Positions 13,664 to 14,110 of a DNA stretch of 14,110 nt are shown piece after piece; positions within the stretch are counted from its first letter, which is position 1, and each line of letters starts with the position of its first letter. Both the position numbers and the translations under genes were made by a program. This DNA comes from Polynucleobacter meluiroseus (GTDB lineage: Bacteria > Pseudomonadota > Gammaproteobacteria > Burkholderiales > Burkholderiaceae): assembly GCA_943329505.2 (NCBI GenBank), contig CALQED020000007.1:1-14110 (forward strand), given 5' to 3'. The notes under the pieces are model-generated. The model saw only the letters and a list, made by a program, of their open reading frames with translations. It ran no database searches and was not told where the DNA came from.

Positions 13664-14110
13664 ATGAGACTTATTACCTTTACACGCTCGGGCGCAAGCC
13701 AGCATGAAATTGGCGCGCGTATACCCAACTCTTCCGGTGATCAAGTCTTACCCTTTGCAGATGTCACTAAAAAGCTTGGTATTTCGGATTTTCCAACGGA
13801 TATGCGATCTTTTCTGCGCGCCGGTAATGGTGTGATGGAGCAGGCCAAGTCTTGGGTAGCTTCTGTTGGAGATCACTCTGCATTACTCATAAGCGCTAGC
13901 AATATTACTTATTTACCTCCAATTACTGACGCTGAAAAGTTTCTTTGCGTTGGAAAAAATTATCGTACGCATCTAGAGGAACTTAAGCGCACGAACTTGA
14001 TTAAAGAGATTCCACAGGAACCTACTTCATTCATTAAGCTCAACTCCTGTTTGGTTGGCCATGAAGCCAAAGTAGCGCGCCCTAAAGGGATCACCCGGCT
14101 TGATTACGAG
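13664..14110 (+). CDS. Fumarylacetoacetate hydrolase family protein, N-terminal part
   Basis: The ATG at 13664 opens a frame that runs without a stop to the right edge (149 codons), so the gene is cut by the window. An AGAAG-type ribosome site lies seven bases upstream. The translation begins MRLITFTRSGASQHEIGAR and contains the FAH hallmarks: FLCVGKNYRTHLEEL (the family's G-x-N-Y-x-x-H motif, His being the likely catalytic base), PTSFIKLNSCLVGHEAKV and the DYE at the edge, the start of the metal-binding D-x-E-x-E element. Family members cleave C-C bonds of acylpyruvates or catalyse decarboxylation or hydration in catabolic pathways, using Mg or Mn. Its position 52 bases after tcuB suggests a shared transcript and a linked acid-degradation step. 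Its substrate is unknown and the rest of the protein is out of view. Confidence 0.88.
   Translation, partial: MRLITFTRSGASQHEIGARIPNSSGDQVLPFADVTKKLGISDFPTDMRSFLRAGNGVMEQAKSWVASVGDHSALLISASNITYLPPITDAEKFLCVGKNYRTHLEELKRTNLIKEIPQEPTSFIKLNSCLVGHEAKVARPKGITRLDYE

Overview
This window reads as ordinary, gene-dense chromosome from a low-to-mid GC betaproteobacterium. Short intergenic spacers, Burkholderiales-type genes (a Bug/TctC periplasmic binding protein, a D-3-hydroxybutyrate dehydrogenase, an L-lactate dehydrogenase-type flavoprotein, TcuA/TcuB) and an AT-leaning base composition together suggest a small-genome Burkholderiaceae member such as Polynucleobacter. That assignment is inference from gene content, not from a marker gene. 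I saw no rRNA, tRNA, insertion sequence, CRISPR array, phage or plasmid feature, and no stretch longer than 300 bases lacks a gene.

Layout. Positions 1-497 hold the C-terminal end of a molybdopterin-binding (CoxL/XdhB-type) hydroxylase subunit, cut by the window edge. bdhA follows at 631-1407 on the plus strand. It converges on a solitary tctC-type binding protein on the minus strand (1469-2449). A short membrane protein matching the membrane domain of urate hydroxylase PuuD lies at 2605-3198. It ends at a strong bidirectional terminator shared with a minus-strand pair, rubredoxin then rubredoxin reductase. That pair is divergent from an OxyR-type regulator with both redox cysteines (4811-5731), followed by an Old Yellow Enzyme (5800-6900).

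From 6948 to 9941 everything is on the minus strand, in two transcription units. One is a cytochrome b561 gene plus a translationally coupled 59-residue membrane protein, with a good sigma-70-like promoter whose -10 lies inside a Fur-box-like sequence. The other is lldD, then a four-helix DUF4239-like membrane protein, then a 62-residue unknown protein. After the lldD/EamA divergent spacer, the plus strand carries an EamA-type exporter preceded by a nine-codon leader cistron. Next come tcuA and tcuB, which overlap, and a fumarylacetoacetate-hydrolase-family gene cut by the right edge.

The genes make a picture of aerobic organic-acid catabolism (hydroxybutyrate, lactate, tricarballylate-like acids, FAH-type cleavage) together with redox defence and electron transfer (OxyR, rubredoxin system, OYE, b561). 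I found no convincing new multi-gene defence or mobile system. The most interesting signals are regulatory or start-site features: the Fur-like box on the b561 promoter, an apparent non-ATG start placing the DUF4239-like gene directly against the lldD stop codon, the EamA leader cistron, the palindrome-rich oxyR promoter, and the hairpin over the tcuA start.
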